From UBA1660 sp964462035 (GTDB taxonomy: Bacteria > Myxococcota_A > Polyangia > Polyangiales > Houyiibacteriaceae): DNA of 64,000 nt. The notes below the pieces were generated by a model. That model was given only the letters and a program-made list of their open reading frames with translations, did no database searches and was not told where the DNA came from. Position numbers and translations under genes: made by a program. Below are positions 8,598 to 17,892 of this stretch, piece by piece (position 1 is the first letter of the stretch; the number at the start of each line of letters is the position of its first letter). The stretch lies in contig CAYXAP010000005.1 of assembly GCA_964462035.1 (NCBI GenBank), positions 1 through 64,000 of the forward strand. The letters are read 5' to 3'.

Positions 8598-10205
8598 TCA
8601 GACGTGGATGCTGAGCGAGACCCGGCTGGGGCGCAGGTAGGGGTAGGGCACGACGCGCGTGGCGTCCCGCGCGGCGATGGTCTCCTCCGCTTCCTCGAGC
8701 TCGCGCTGGAGCGCGGCCTCGAGCGGCGCGACGCGTGGGTCGTGGAAGTGGCCCTTCGGGTAGTGACCGATACGGTTCAGCTGCACTCGGAAGATCGTAT
8801 AGAAGAGGTGCATCCCCTGGTACGCGGCGGCGTAGGGCGGCCACATCGCGCGGAGCGCCTCCTCGCTCGCGTCGGTGGTGTCGGGGCCCGGCCCGAAGGC
8901 GGCGGCCTGCATGTTCGGCACGAAGCCGAAGAAGTCGTACGAGGTGTAGTTGAACGCCGCGTGGAAGGTGGTGCAGCGGTAGAGGATGCGCGCCACCAGG
9001 TCGCGCAGCTGCTCGAAGGTCTCCACGGCCGTCAGACCCTGCAGCCGGCCGCCCTGCTCCGAGCCCATCTCTTCCACCCAGGCGGCGATCTCGATGTCTT
9101 CGGCGACCGCGGTGTCGTCGGGATAGTAGAGCCGTAGGTAGGCGGTGACCCAGCGCTCGAGCGGCGCCCAGGAGAGGAGGCCGTCGTCGCGGAAGGGGTA
9201 GTCGGGGAGCGCGTCGGTGTCGCCCACCCCGCGCGCCGCGAAGTCCTGGTGCGGCGCGGTTTCGAGCAGACGGAGCTCGCGCAGCGACCTCTTGGCCAGG
9301 TCGAGCGAGCCCTCGAGCGTGCCGCTCTGCAGCCGCTCCATGTTTCCGTCGGGGCCGATGAGCGAGGTCATCGCGATCTCGTTGGTGACGAGCGTGTTCG
9401 CGAAATGCGGCTCGAGGAGAACGAAGAGCGGGTGCGCTTTCGCGAGCTGCCGGTGGGTCGAGACGATCACCGACTCCATCACCTCGTGGCACCAGGCGAA
9501 GTGCGAGATGATCCCCTGGAAGTTCCCGTCGGCGGAGGTCACCACCGTGCGGGCCATCTTCCAGGCCGTGCCGTCCGCCGGCGTGAAGATCGGGCCCGGC
9601 TCCTGGCCGCACTGGATGGCGATCGCGCGGAGGCCCTTCGGGGTCGCGAAGTAGAGCGCGATCGGCGCGAAGACGTACTTCTGCCGGTTCTCGAAGCTGC
9701 CCGGTGGGATGTCGTCGAGGATCGCGTAGTCCGCGATGAAGGCGCGCCCCTCGGCGATGGCCGCCTCGAGGGTGTCGGCGGGCAGACCCTGGGCGTCGAG
9801 CGCCTTGGCGACGTCGGCCTCGGTCACGGCGAAGTGCGCGAGCGGGCCCTCGAGCCGGCGGAGCATGACGGGGTTGGTGCCGGCCACCGCCTGCCACGCG
9901 AAGACGTCGTCGCGTTCCCAGGTCGCGGTGATCGAGGGCGGGTCCATCTGGGCGTACATCGCCATGTAGCTGGCCACCGTTCCATCGCCGTCCTTCGGCG
10001 CCTTCAGCTCGTTGACCTTGAGCTCGGCGGTGACTTTGGCGATCTCGAACCAGTACTTCGGGTCGCTCTTGTCGCGCAGCGGGACCTTCTCGACGCTGAC
10101 GATCTGCTGGTAGCTGAAATCGAAGACGTAGTCCTCGCGCGCTTCTTCGAGCGCACGAGCGCGCCGTGCAGGGTGTTCGTCGTGTTGGGGCAGGCAGGGC
10201 TTCAT
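8598..10205 (-). CDS. Lipoxygenase, C-terminal valine variant
   Basis: Iron lipoxygenase, 535 aa, which would insert dioxygen into polyunsaturated fatty acids. The ligand set is visible: H235 and H240 in HFAWCH, H415 and N419 in HAAFN, and the C-terminal carboxylate. The segment after H240 (EVMES, STHRQLAKAHPL) matches the conserved family pattern. The last residue is Val535, where most lipoxygenases end in Ile. No N-terminal PLAT domain or signal peptide is visible, as in many bacterial forms. It starts 7 nt after the stop of the second lipoxygenase, so the two are translated from one message. Substrate and regiospecificity are not deducible. Confidence 0.93.
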   Translation of the reverse strand: MKPCLPQHDEHPARRARALEEAREDYVFDFSYQQIVSVEKVPLRDKSDPKYWFEIAKVTAELKVNELKAPKDGDGTVASYMAMYAQMDPPSITATWERDDVFAWQAVAGTNPVMLRRLEGPLAHFAVTEADVAKALDAQGLPADTLEAAIAEGRAFIADYAILDDIPPGSFENRQKYVFAPIALYFATPKGLRAIAIQCGQEPGPIFTPADGTAWKMARTVVTSADGNFQGIISHFAWCHEVMESVIVSTHRQLAKAHPLFVLLEPHFANTLVTNEIAMTSLIGPDGNMERLQSGTLEGSLDLAKRSLRELRLLETAPHQDFAARGVGDTDALPDYPFRDDGLLSWAPLERWVTAYLRLYYPDDTAVAEDIEIAAWVEEMGSEQGGRLQGLTAVETFEQLRDLVARILYRCTTFHAAFNYTSYDFFGFVPNMQAAAFGPGPDTTDASEEALRAMWPPYAAAYQGMHLFYTIFRVQLNRIGHYPKGHFHDPRVAPLEAALQRELEEAEETIAARDATRVVPYPYLRPSRVSLSIHV

Positions 10206-10212
10206 CGCGTGC

Positions 10213-11955
10213 TCAGATGCTGATCGACTGAAGCACCAGGGAGGGCTTCAAGAAGGGGTAGGGGAGGAAGCGGTCGCGCTCGCGTTCGTCGATGATTCCT
10301 TCGATCGATTTCAGGTGCCGCTGGAAGCCGTGGACCGCCTTGCTCGCCTCGTGGTTCCGGAAGTGGAAGGGCGCGTAGTGGCCCAGCTTCGTCGAGCGCA
10401 CGTGCGAGAGGAAGTAGACCATCGTGACCCCTTCGAGCGCGGGGCGGAGCGGCGGGAGCATCGCAGTCAGCGACTCCTCTTCGTCGGCGAGGTCGGCGCC
10501 GGGCACCGGCTCGTAGGAGGCGCCGTTCATGTTGGGAACGAAGCCCATGTAGGGGAACTGCGCGAAGTTCACGGCCGAGTGCCCCGGTCCGGCGATGTGC
10601 ACGAAGGTGGTGATCAGAGCGATCAGCTCATCGACGGTGTTCACGCTGGGGACGCCGGTGAGCCGCCCCCCGTCGCTCGCGCCGAGCTCCCGGACGAAGG
10701 CCTGAAGCTCCTGGTCGCCGACCACATCGGCGTCGCTCTGGTAGAAGATCGTGACGTAGTCGCGGACGAAGCGCTCGACCGCTTCGAAGACGAGCAACAC
10801 GTCGTCTCGGTACGGGTTGTCGAGCGCCTCGGTGTTCATCAGGCCGCGCGACTCGAGGTCCTTCCGCGGGGTCGCTTCCGAGATCGGGTAGGTGTCGAGG
10901 GCCTTCTTCACCACGCCCGCGAACGCCTCGATGGTGGGCGCGAAACAGTGGTCCACGGTCCCATCGGGAGCGATGAGCGAGGTCTTGGCGCTGTGGTTGA
11001 TGGCCAACGTGGTCTCCACGTGCGCCTCGAGCAGCCGGTGGAGCGGGTGTTTCTCGTCGAGCTGCCGCTCCATGCAGAGCTTCACCGACTCCATCACCAT
11101 GTGCGTCCGGCCGAGGTGGGCGACGCCTTCGTGGACGTTCGCGTCGGCGATGCGGGTGTGCATCATCGCCACGCGCCAGCGCCACCCATCCGCGGGCGTG
11201 AACGTCGGCGCGTCGGGGGTCTGTCCCAGCTGGATGGCCACCGGTCGCAGCCGTCGGCCGCCCTTGGGCACGGCGAAGAGCGCGATCGGCGCGGCGAGGT
11301 ACTTCTGGATCCCGAGCGTGGTGCCGGTCGCAACGCCGTCGAGGATCGCGTAGTCGGCGACGTAGAGCCGCTCCTCGGCGATGCAGGCGTCGAGCGAGTC
11401 ACCGTCGCCCATCACTCGCTGGAAGAGCGCTCCGTCCACGGCGAGGTGGTCGGGGATGGCGTCGCAGCGCCGCAGCACCATCGGGTTCACGCCCGCCACC
11501 CGCTGCCAGGCGAAGGATTCGTCGCGCGCTTGGGGGTCGTCGTAGGTGGCGACGACCGGGGTCTGCTCCCAGGTGGCGAAGAACTCGCGATACTCGTCCC
11601 AGCTCTTCGGCCGACGGGGAGGCAAGGTCGCGGCCACGTCGCGGGGAGTGCGGAAGACATGCTCGTGGAGCGCCTTGGCGCTCATGTCCCGAAAGCGCTC
11701 TTCGAGGAGCCCCAGCAGCTCGCCGGCCTGGTGGCCTTCGATGGCCATCGCCGCGACGTTCACGCCGACGTCGAAGTACACCTTCGCCGACTCGAGCAGG
11801 TAGAGCTTCGAGTAGTCGTCCGACTTGGGGAGCTCGGCAGAGGTGGCCACGCCCGGCGGCCAGTCGTAGGCGAAGCGGTAGGTCTGGCGCTTCTTCTCCA
11901 AGCGCGCGGCGCGGTCCGCCGGACCGGAGTCCCGGTGAGGTAGATGGAGGTCCAT
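10213..11955 (-). CDS. Lipoxygenase, C-terminal isoleucine
   Basis: Second lipoxygenase, 580 aa. The frame extends to 12054 inside the upstream kinase gene, but the ATG at 11955 is preferred because GGGGAG lies about 8 nt upstream and it clears the kinase stop. Ligands: H280 and H285 in HLGRTH, H459 and N463 in HSAVN, and the C-terminal Ile580 (ending QSISI). The 30-residue N-terminus is charged and lacks a signal. Compared with its neighbour it has CMERQLDEKHPL in place of the usual THRxL, a departure in the helix behind the iron site. A pair of adjacent lipoxygenase genes is known in Myxococcus xanthus, which supports the myxobacterial origin. Confidence 0.93.
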   Translation of the reverse strand: MDLHLPHRDSGPADRAARLEKKRQTYRFAYDWPPGVATSAELPKSDDYSKLYLLESAKVYFDVGVNVAAMAIEGHQAGELLGLLEERFRDMSAKALHEHVFRTPRDVAATLPPRRPKSWDEYREFFATWEQTPVVATYDDPQARDESFAWQRVAGVNPMVLRRCDAIPDHLAVDGALFQRVMGDGDSLDACIAEERLYVADYAILDGVATGTTLGIQKYLAAPIALFAVPKGGRRLRPVAIQLGQTPDAPTFTPADGWRWRVAMMHTRIADANVHEGVAHLGRTHMVMESVKLCMERQLDEKHPLHRLLEAHVETTLAINHSAKTSLIAPDGTVDHCFAPTIEAFAGVVKKALDTYPISEATPRKDLESRGLMNTEALDNPYRDDVLLVFEAVERFVRDYVTIFYQSDADVVGDQELQAFVRELGASDGGRLTGVPSVNTVDELIALITTFVHIAGPGHSAVNFAQFPYMGFVPNMNGASYEPVPGADLADEEESLTAMLPPLRPALEGVTMVYFLSHVRSTKLGHYAPFHFRNHEASKAVHGFQRHLKSIEGIIDERERDRFLPYPFLKPSLVLQSISI

Positions 11956-11978
11956 TCGCTCTGCTCTCCCCTCGAGGC

Positions 11979-14900
11979 TCAGCGGCCTCGTTTGCGTGTC
12001 AGCACGTGCCCGAGCTCGCCATCGAGCTGTTGGACCTTGGCTTGGGCGCCCCACTCCACGTAGGCCTCACGTGCCTCGAGTAGGTACCCACGCGCCGCGG
12101 TCTCGCTCCCGCGCTCCAGGTAGAAGCGCGCGGCGAGCTCGTTGGCGAGCGCCTCTTCGTGCAGGAAGCCCTGCTCGCGGGCGTGGGCGATCGAGGCTTC
12201 GTAGCTCGCGATCGCGTCGCCGTCCTTGCCCTCGACGCGCGCGATCTCCGCGGCGACGAGCGCGCAGCGGTGGGCGTGGTTCACCTCGGAGAAGGCGCGC
12301 CAGTGCTCCAGGGCGGCCAGTGCCTCTCGCGCTTCGTCGAGAGCCGCTTCGCCCTTCGCTCCGAGCAGCGCCAGGGTGCGGAACTGGCGCCACCACACCT
12401 GGTGGTAGGTCGCGACCGCGCCATCGGCGAACTCGGCGCCGGCGTCGGCGGCGCTCACCGCTCCGTCGAGCTCTCGGAAGAGGAAGCGCACGAACGTGCG
12501 CACGACGGTCAGGATGTAGGCCGCGCCTCGGAAGCCGACCGACTCGAGCTCGGCCATGTGTTGGTCTTCATCGTAGTCGGCGCTGACCAGGCGACTCGAG
12601 TGGCTCGCGTCGCCGATGCAGTTGCGGATGGTCTGGCTGAAGGGCTGGGTGCAGCCGAGCGCCGGCAGCTGGCGGTGTCGTTGGATCAGCGCGACGTGGC
12701 GCGTGTCCATCTCGCGCAGTGCGCCCAACCGCATCCCGCTGTAGAAGCCGTTCGCTACCATCAGGTGGAGCGCCCAGCAGGCGTACTCGAGGTCACCGGT
12801 GTCGGTTCCCATCTGGTAGATGGCACGCTCCGGTTCGACGCAGTCGCGGATGGGCTCGACGAAGGGATTGATGTGGCCGATGACGATGTGCCGCACCTTC
12901 GCGAGCGAGGTGCGGTCCTCCGTTCGGTCGAGGAGCGCGAGCGCCATCTGGCCGGTCTCGTAGGCGACGTCGATCAGGCCGCCGGCATTCAGCACCATCC
13001 CGAACACCGCGAAGCCGTAGGCCGACTGGTCGACGACGCCGTCAGCGAGGGTCGAACGGAGGATCTCGGTCGGCAGGATCGGGAAGAGCTGGGGCGCGGT
13101 GAGATAGGCCGCCGACATGACGCTCTGCCGGATGCGCTGGGCCACGATCGTGCTGGGGTCGGTCGCTTTGGGCAGATCGGTGACGGCCGCGAGGTCGTGC
13201 TCCTTCAGCCGACCGATGGCGCCGCCGACGGCGGCCTCGATGGTCTGAGCCGACGGGGTCTCCGGGATCTCCGCGTCGAGCTCGCCGAGGAGCTCGACGG
13301 CGAGGTGGACGGCGTCCTTGAACCGTTGATTCGCGATGTGGGCCTGGATCGAGACCTCGCGCGCTCGAACACGGTCGACGGTGCTCTTCGCGTGATCGAC
13401 GGCGACCTGGATGAGTCGCTCCATCTCCTCGGGTTGGCCGTTGAGATAGGCCGACCGAGCGCTCTCGACGTGCAGCTCCAGCGCCCCCTCGTAGTCGGTC
13501 TCCCACTCGGCCTCGTCGAAGAGCTCGAGCGCCCGCCGGTAGTAGTCGTCCGCTGGCTCGAAGGCCGCGGCGCGTGTCGCGCGCCGAGCAGCGTCGAGAT
13601 TGAGGGTGCGGAGCCGGTCCGCGTCGCCGGCGATCGCCGGCTTGAGGGTCGCGCCCCGGTTGAGGTGCTCGACCAGCTCGAAGACCCGGGCTTGCCGTTC
13701 CTGCTCGTCGAGGTGCTCGAGGAGGAAGGTCGCCACGCGGTGGTGCGCCTCGCCGGCCTGGGTGTCGTCGAGTAGTGAGCGCGCCGCCTGGTGGATGCGG
13801 TCGTGGGCGAAGCGGAAGGTCACCCGCTGGGGCCCGAGCTCGTCGCCCAGGAAGAGGTCTTCGGACCCGGGGACGACCAGCTGCGCCGAGAGCGCGGGGC
13901 GAATGCGGTCGAGCGCTCGGCGCCGATCGGTGTCGAGCAGGAACGCCAGCGTGCCGAGGTCGAAGTGGCCGCCGATACACGACGCCATGGCCAGGCACTC
14001 GGCGGTCGCCTCCGGCAGCCGCCGCATCTCCGCGGCGATGAAGTCGACCACGTCGTCGTCGACGCGGCGTGCGAGCACCTGGGACTGGTCCCAGTCCCAC
14101 TCCTGGCTCTCCACGTCGAAGTGGAGCAGCCCTTCGTCGAAGAGGGTCTCCAGGAAGCGACGAAGGAAGAACGGGTTGCCGCGCGTCTTCTCGTGGCAGT
14201 GGACCGCGAGCCGCACGCGCCCGTCGCCAGGGCCGAGGGCGTCGTTGATCATCGCCAGCACGGCGTCTTCGCCGAGCGGTCCGAGGTTGATCTCCTCGAA
14301 CGCCGGCGTGCGCTCGCGCAGCGCCTCCATCATCGAGGTCAGCGGGTGGTCCGCCCCGACCTCGTTCGAGCGATAGCTGCCGATGATGAGCACGTTCCGC
14401 TCGGCGTCGCCATCGGCCGCCAGGCGGGTGAGGAGCTCGATGGTCGGTAGGTCTGCCCACTGGAGGTCGTCGAGGAAGAGCACGAGCGGCCGGTCCGGGC
14501 TCGCCACGGCGTGGAGCAAGCGCCGCACCGCCGTGGCGATCCGGTTCCGCGCCTCCGGCGGCGAGGTCTCGGTCTGCATCGTCGACGCGCCCAAGTGGTC
14601 GGCGAGCTCGGGGACGATCTCCATCAGGATGTCCGCGGTGTCGCCGAGCGACTCCTGCAGCTGCGCGCGCCACTCCACGAGCGGCTCTTCCTCTCGCGGC
14701 GCGACGATGCGGACCAGCTCGCGGAGCGCCTGCACGACGCTGTCGTAGGGGGTGCCCCGGTTGAACTGATCGAACTTGCCGTAGGCGAAGACGATCCCAT
14801 CGCCGGCGAGGCGCCGGCGACCCTCCTCGATGAGCGCGGTCTTGCCCACTCCGGAGTAGCCGGAGACGAGCACCATGCCGGAGCGCTTCTTGGTCGCCTC

Positions 14901-15908
14901 GAGCGCCTTGCCGAGGGTGCGCAGCTCCGCGTCACGACCGTAGACACGCTCGCTCAGCCGAATGCGCCCATCGACGAAGCGGTGCGCGTCGCTCGCGTCG
15001 AGGGCGTCGTGGAATCCCTTTCGGAGCCCTTCGACGCCTTCGTAGCGGTCGTCCGCCTGTGGCGCGAGCGCCTTCTCGAAGAAGCCGTCGAGCGCGCCCG
15101 GCAGATCGGGGCGGAGCTCGCTCAGGGGGCGATAACGCCGAGTGAGCATCGCCATCGCGATCGCCGCCTGGAGCCGTCCGACGAAGGGGCGGCTGCCGGC
15201 GAGCAGCTCGTAGGCCAACACCGAGAGGGACCAGGCATCGGTCTGCTCGGTCGCCGTGCGCGCCTCGACGAGTTGTTCAGGCGCCATGTACGCGGGGGTG
15301 CCCAGTACCCAGCCGGTCTGGGTCAGCGCGGCGACGTCCTCTTCGGTGTCGTAGAGGAGCTTCGCGAGGCCGAAGTCGAGTACCTTCACGAACAGGTCCG
15401 GGCCATCGAGCAGCATGATGTTGTGCGGCTTGATGTCGCGGTGGACGATCTCCAGACCGTGCGCGTGCGAGAGCACGGCGGCGACCTGGTCGATGATGGC
15501 GCGGGTGTCGTCCACCGAGAAGGCGCCGCTGCGACGGATCCGGTCGGAGAGCGGTTCGCCGACGATACGTTCCATGACGATGAAGGGCGTGCCCTCGTCG
15601 GTGAGGCCGTGGTCGAAGATGCGAACGGCGTGCGGATGGTCGATCCGCGCCGCGAGCTGCGCCTCCCGGGCAAAACGGTCGCGCATCGACTTGTCCCCGG
15701 AGAGGCTCAGGAATTTCACCGCGACTTCGACGTCGAGGGTCAGGTGATCGGCGACCCAAACCTCGGCCATCCCGCCTTTGCCCAGCGGCTTCTTGAGGCG
15801 CACGCGCTCGCTGATGGCCATTCCTGCGCGCGGCGCCGGGGGGCGAGATCCCCGTGGCACGACCGCTTCCGCGCGGGTCTGCTCATCGTCGGCCGTCGTA
15901 TCACCCAT
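11979..15908 (-). CDS. Ser/Thr kinase-AAA ATPase-TPR signalling protein
   Basis: A 1309-residue multidomain protein. Residues about 35-305 form an active-looking Hanks kinase: GKGGMAEV 43-50, catalytic Lys65, HRDIKPHN 156-163, DFG 178-180 and APE 209-211. A STAND/AAA-type ATPase follows (VYGRDAEL at 322; Walker A GYSGVGKT 350-357; Walker B LVLFLDDLQWAD 475-486). The remaining roughly 600 residues are helical repeats of TPR type. The plan is kinase plus predicted ATPase without the GAF/histidine-kinase tail seen in HstK-like proteins. It lies immediately upstream of the two lipoxygenases (23-nt gap), so it may sense or regulate lipid oxidation; that link is inference from gene order. TACTCT lies 11 nt before the ATG. 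Confidence 0.9.
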   Translation of the reverse strand: MGDTTADDEQTRAEAVVPRGSRPPAPRAGMAISERVRLKKPLGKGGMAEVWVADHLTLDVEVAVKFLSLSGDKSMRDRFAREAQLAARIDHPHAVRIFDHGLTDEGTPFIVMERIVGEPLSDRIRRSGAFSVDDTRAIIDQVAAVLSHAHGLEIVHRDIKPHNIMLLDGPDLFVKVLDFGLAKLLYDTEEDVAALTQTGWVLGTPAYMAPEQLVEARTATEQTDAWSLSVLAYELLAGSRPFVGRLQAAIAMAMLTRRYRPLSELRPDLPGALDGFFEKALAPQADDRYEGVEGLRKGFHDALDASDAHRFVDGRIRLSERVYGRDAELRTLGKALEATKKRSGMVLVSGYSGVGKTALIEEGRRRLAGDGIVFAYGKFDQFNRGTPYDSVVQALRELVRIVAPREEEPLVEWRAQLQESLGDTADILMEIVPELADHLGASTMQTETSPPEARNRIATAVRRLLHAVASPDRPLVLFLDDLQWADLPTIELLTRLAADGDAERNVLIIGSYRSNEVGADHPLTSMMEALRERTPAFEEINLGPLGEDAVLAMINDALGPGDGRVRLAVHCHEKTRGNPFFLRRFLETLFDEGLLHFDVESQEWDWDQSQVLARRVDDDVVDFIAAEMRRLPEATAECLAMASCIGGHFDLGTLAFLLDTDRRRALDRIRPALSAQLVVPGSEDLFLGDELGPQRVTFRFAHDRIHQAARSLLDDTQAGEAHHRVATFLLEHLDEQERQARVFELVEHLNRGATLKPAIAGDADRLRTLNLDAARRATRAAAFEPADDYYRRALELFDEAEWETDYEGALELHVESARSAYLNGQPEEMERLIQVAVDHAKSTVDRVRAREVSIQAHIANQRFKDAVHLAVELLGELDAEIPETPSAQTIEAAVGGAIGRLKEHDLAAVTDLPKATDPSTIVAQRIRQSVMSAAYLTAPQLFPILPTEILRSTLADGVVDQSAYGFAVFGMVLNAGGLIDVAYETGQMALALLDRTEDRTSLAKVRHIVIGHINPFVEPIRDCVEPERAIYQMGTDTGDLEYACWALHLMVANGFYSGMRLGALREMDTRHVALIQRHRQLPALGCTQPFSQTIRNCIGDASHSSRLVSADYDEDQHMAELESVGFRGAAYILTVVRTFVRFLFRELDGAVSAADAGAEFADGAVATYHQVWWRQFRTLALLGAKGEAALDEAREALAALEHWRAFSEVNHAHRCALVAAEIARVEGKDGDAIASYEASIAHAREQGFLHEEALANELAARFYLERGSETAARGYLLEAREAYVEWGAQAKVQQLDGELGHVLTRKRGR

Positions 15909-15919
15909 CTGGGGCAGCC

Positions 15920-15925
15920 AGAGTA
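15920..15925 (-). promoter_or_regulatory. Putative -10 element for kinase-lipoxygenase unit
   Basis: TACTCT on the minus strand, ending 11 nt before the ATG at 15908. The predicted leader would be only a few bases and has no Shine-Dalgarno sequence. Confidence 0.35.
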
Positions 15926-16053
15926 CCCGAAGCGGTGAGTCAGGAGAACCTCAGAAGCGAGTGAGGAGCGCTCGCCATGCCGTTGTCATACCCCAGGTGT
16001 GAGGGCACTCCGAACCGGATTGGCCGGCCCCGTGCGATCGCCCCCGAGAGTGG

Positions 16054-17892
16054 TCACGATTCACGCCAGGCCCAGCTGGTGGCCAGGACCGCGCACAGCC
16101 CTCCGACCCCGAGCAGGTCGTGCGTCCAGGTCGTCGCGAATGCCGTGGCCACGCTCGTGATCGCGAGCGGCACCGTTCCCCACCAGAAGCGTGGGTCGAG
16201 GGTGATCGCCAACGTACCAAAGGCGAACGTATAGAACATCGGCGTGAGCGCGACCGCGTGCAACACCGGCACGTCGAGAAGCAGGCTGACCACCCAGAAG
16301 AGCTCCACGGCCACCGCGGTGAAGACCAGACCTCCGTAGAGCTTGCGGTTCGCGCGGTTCTGGAAGAGCACCTTCCGTCGCCAGTAGCCGAAGGGGAACA
16401 ACACGGCGACGAGCGCGACGCCCTCGGCCAAGAGCTGCTCGTATCCGAGCTCGAACCACGCTGCGCGCGTGGCGACGCCGAGTCCGACGCAGACCGCGGC
16501 CCACACCAACCCCAACCCAACGAAGACGCGCCGCCGGTCCTGGCGCCCCAGCGTGACGTCGAGCTCGCGCTGCATGGCCTCCAAGCGCGCCACCCGCTTG
16601 GCTCGGGCATCGGCCGCCGAGATCAGCTCCCGAAGCCGCGACTCCAGGGAGGCATCCGCTTCCGAGAGTCGCTCGAGGGCTTCCCGCGCCGCCGCGATGT
16701 CCCCGCGGTCCTCGGCGTGAGCGAAGCGCTGGCGCCACAGGTCGTCCTGCAATGACGACAGCCGTGGGTGCTCCGCCCAGGCGCGCCGAGCCTGCTCCAG
16801 CGCGACTTCGCACTCGGCGAAGCGTGGCTCGATGTCGATCGCTTCGTATGCTGCGGCCAGCGCCTCGCGCAGCGAGCTCAACACGGCTTCGGCCCGCGCG
16901 ATGGTGCGGTCGGCGCGGCGGTGCTGGAGAAAGCCCTCGATGGCGCGGCGCAGGGCGTCCACGCTCTCGAATCGGTCGGCGGGCGCTGGCGCGGTGGCGC
17001 GGTGGATGATGCGCACCAGCTCTCGCGGAACATCGTCGGGGTAGTCCTGCGGCTTCGAGATGAACGCACGCGAGAGTTGCAGCATCAGCGTTTCGCCGGT
17101 GTGCAACGGGCCGCCGGTGACCGCGTGATGAAGCACCGCGCCCAGCAGGTAGACGTCGGTGCGCGGGCCGATGGCTCCCACGTCACCCGAGGCGAGCTCG
17201 GGCGACATATAACCCGGCGTTCCGGCGATCCCGGTCAGCTCGCTGGCCGGGGTGAGCCACTCGGGCGCGTCGTCGCCATGCGACGCCGCGAGGCCCCAGT
17301 CGAGTACGTACACCTCACCGAAGCCTCCGATCATCACGTTCTCGGGCTTCAGGTCGAGATGCAGGATGCCGCGCGTATGCGCGTAGTGAATTGCGTGGCA
17401 GACCTGGATGAAGGTGTCCAAGTCGCGCCCGAGCTCCCGCTCCTGGAGCACCTCGTTCCAGCCGATGCCTTCGACGCGCTTCATCATCAGCGCAGGGCCG
17501 TCGGAGTCGCGCGCCAGCGCGTGCACGGGGATCACGTTGGGGTGCTCGAGCGACCCGCCGACCCATGCTTCCTTCAGGAGCGCGGCGATCGCACCTCGGT
17601 CCGCCACGTCCAGGGCGGTCTTCACCGCGATGGGCCTTCGCAGGGTCGCCTGGCTCGCCGAGCGAACCAGGCCCATTCCGCCACGCCCCAGGAGCTCGTG
17701 CAGCTCGAAGGGCTCCGGCGAGAGCGCGAGCGCCTCGCCTTCGGCGCTGTCGTTGGCAAAGAGCGTTTGGCTCTCCGCGAGTCCTCGCCGGTCCGACGCC
17801 AGAATGGTCCCGTCGTCTTCCGCGCGGAGCTGGGACGGCGAGAGCCCTCGATCTCGCCAGAGCGTCGTGAGCGCTTCGGTCACGTCGCTCAT
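16054..17892 (-). CDS. Membrane Ser/Thr kinase, HLD/DWG type (twin 2)
   Basis: A 612-residue kinase. The frame extends to 18561, but the ATG at 17892 overlaps the stop of the upstream twin (ATGA) and aligns with the twin's start. Kinase features: GRGGMG 69-74, Lys91, HLDLKPEN 178-185 and DWG 198-200. Thus the usual HRD Arg is Leu and DFG is DWG, but the catalytic and metal-binding Asp residues remain, so activity is plausible. A helical charged region (about 330-450) follows. About five or six transmembrane helices (residues 455-605) form the C-terminus. It is a duplicate of the adjacent kinase. Intergenic 15909-16053 downstream shows nothing recognisable. Confidence 0.85.
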   Translation of the reverse strand: MSDVTEALTTLWRDRGLSPSQLRAEDDGTILASDRRGLAESQTLFANDSAEGEALALSPEPFELHELLGRGGMGLVRSASQATLRRPIAVKTALDVADRGAIAALLKEAWVGGSLEHPNVIPVHALARDSDGPALMMKRVEGIGWNEVLQERELGRDLDTFIQVCHAIHYAHTRGILHLDLKPENVMIGGFGEVYVLDWGLAASHGDDAPEWLTPASELTGIAGTPGYMSPELASGDVGAIGPRTDVYLLGAVLHHAVTGGPLHTGETLMLQLSRAFISKPQDYPDDVPRELVRIIHRATAPAPADRFESVDALRRAIEGFLQHRRADRTIARAEAVLSSLREALAAAYEAIDIEPRFAECEVALEQARRAWAEHPRLSSLQDDLWRQRFAHAEDRGDIAAAREALERLSEADASLESRLRELISAADARAKRVARLEAMQRELDVTLGRQDRRRVFVGLGLVWAAVCVGLGVATRAAWFELGYEQLLAEGVALVAVLFPFGYWRRKVLFQNRANRKLYGGLVFTAVAVELFWVVSLLLDVPVLHAVALTPMFYTFAFGTLAITLDPRFWWGTVPLAITSVATAFATTWTHDLLGVGGLCAVLATSWAWRES

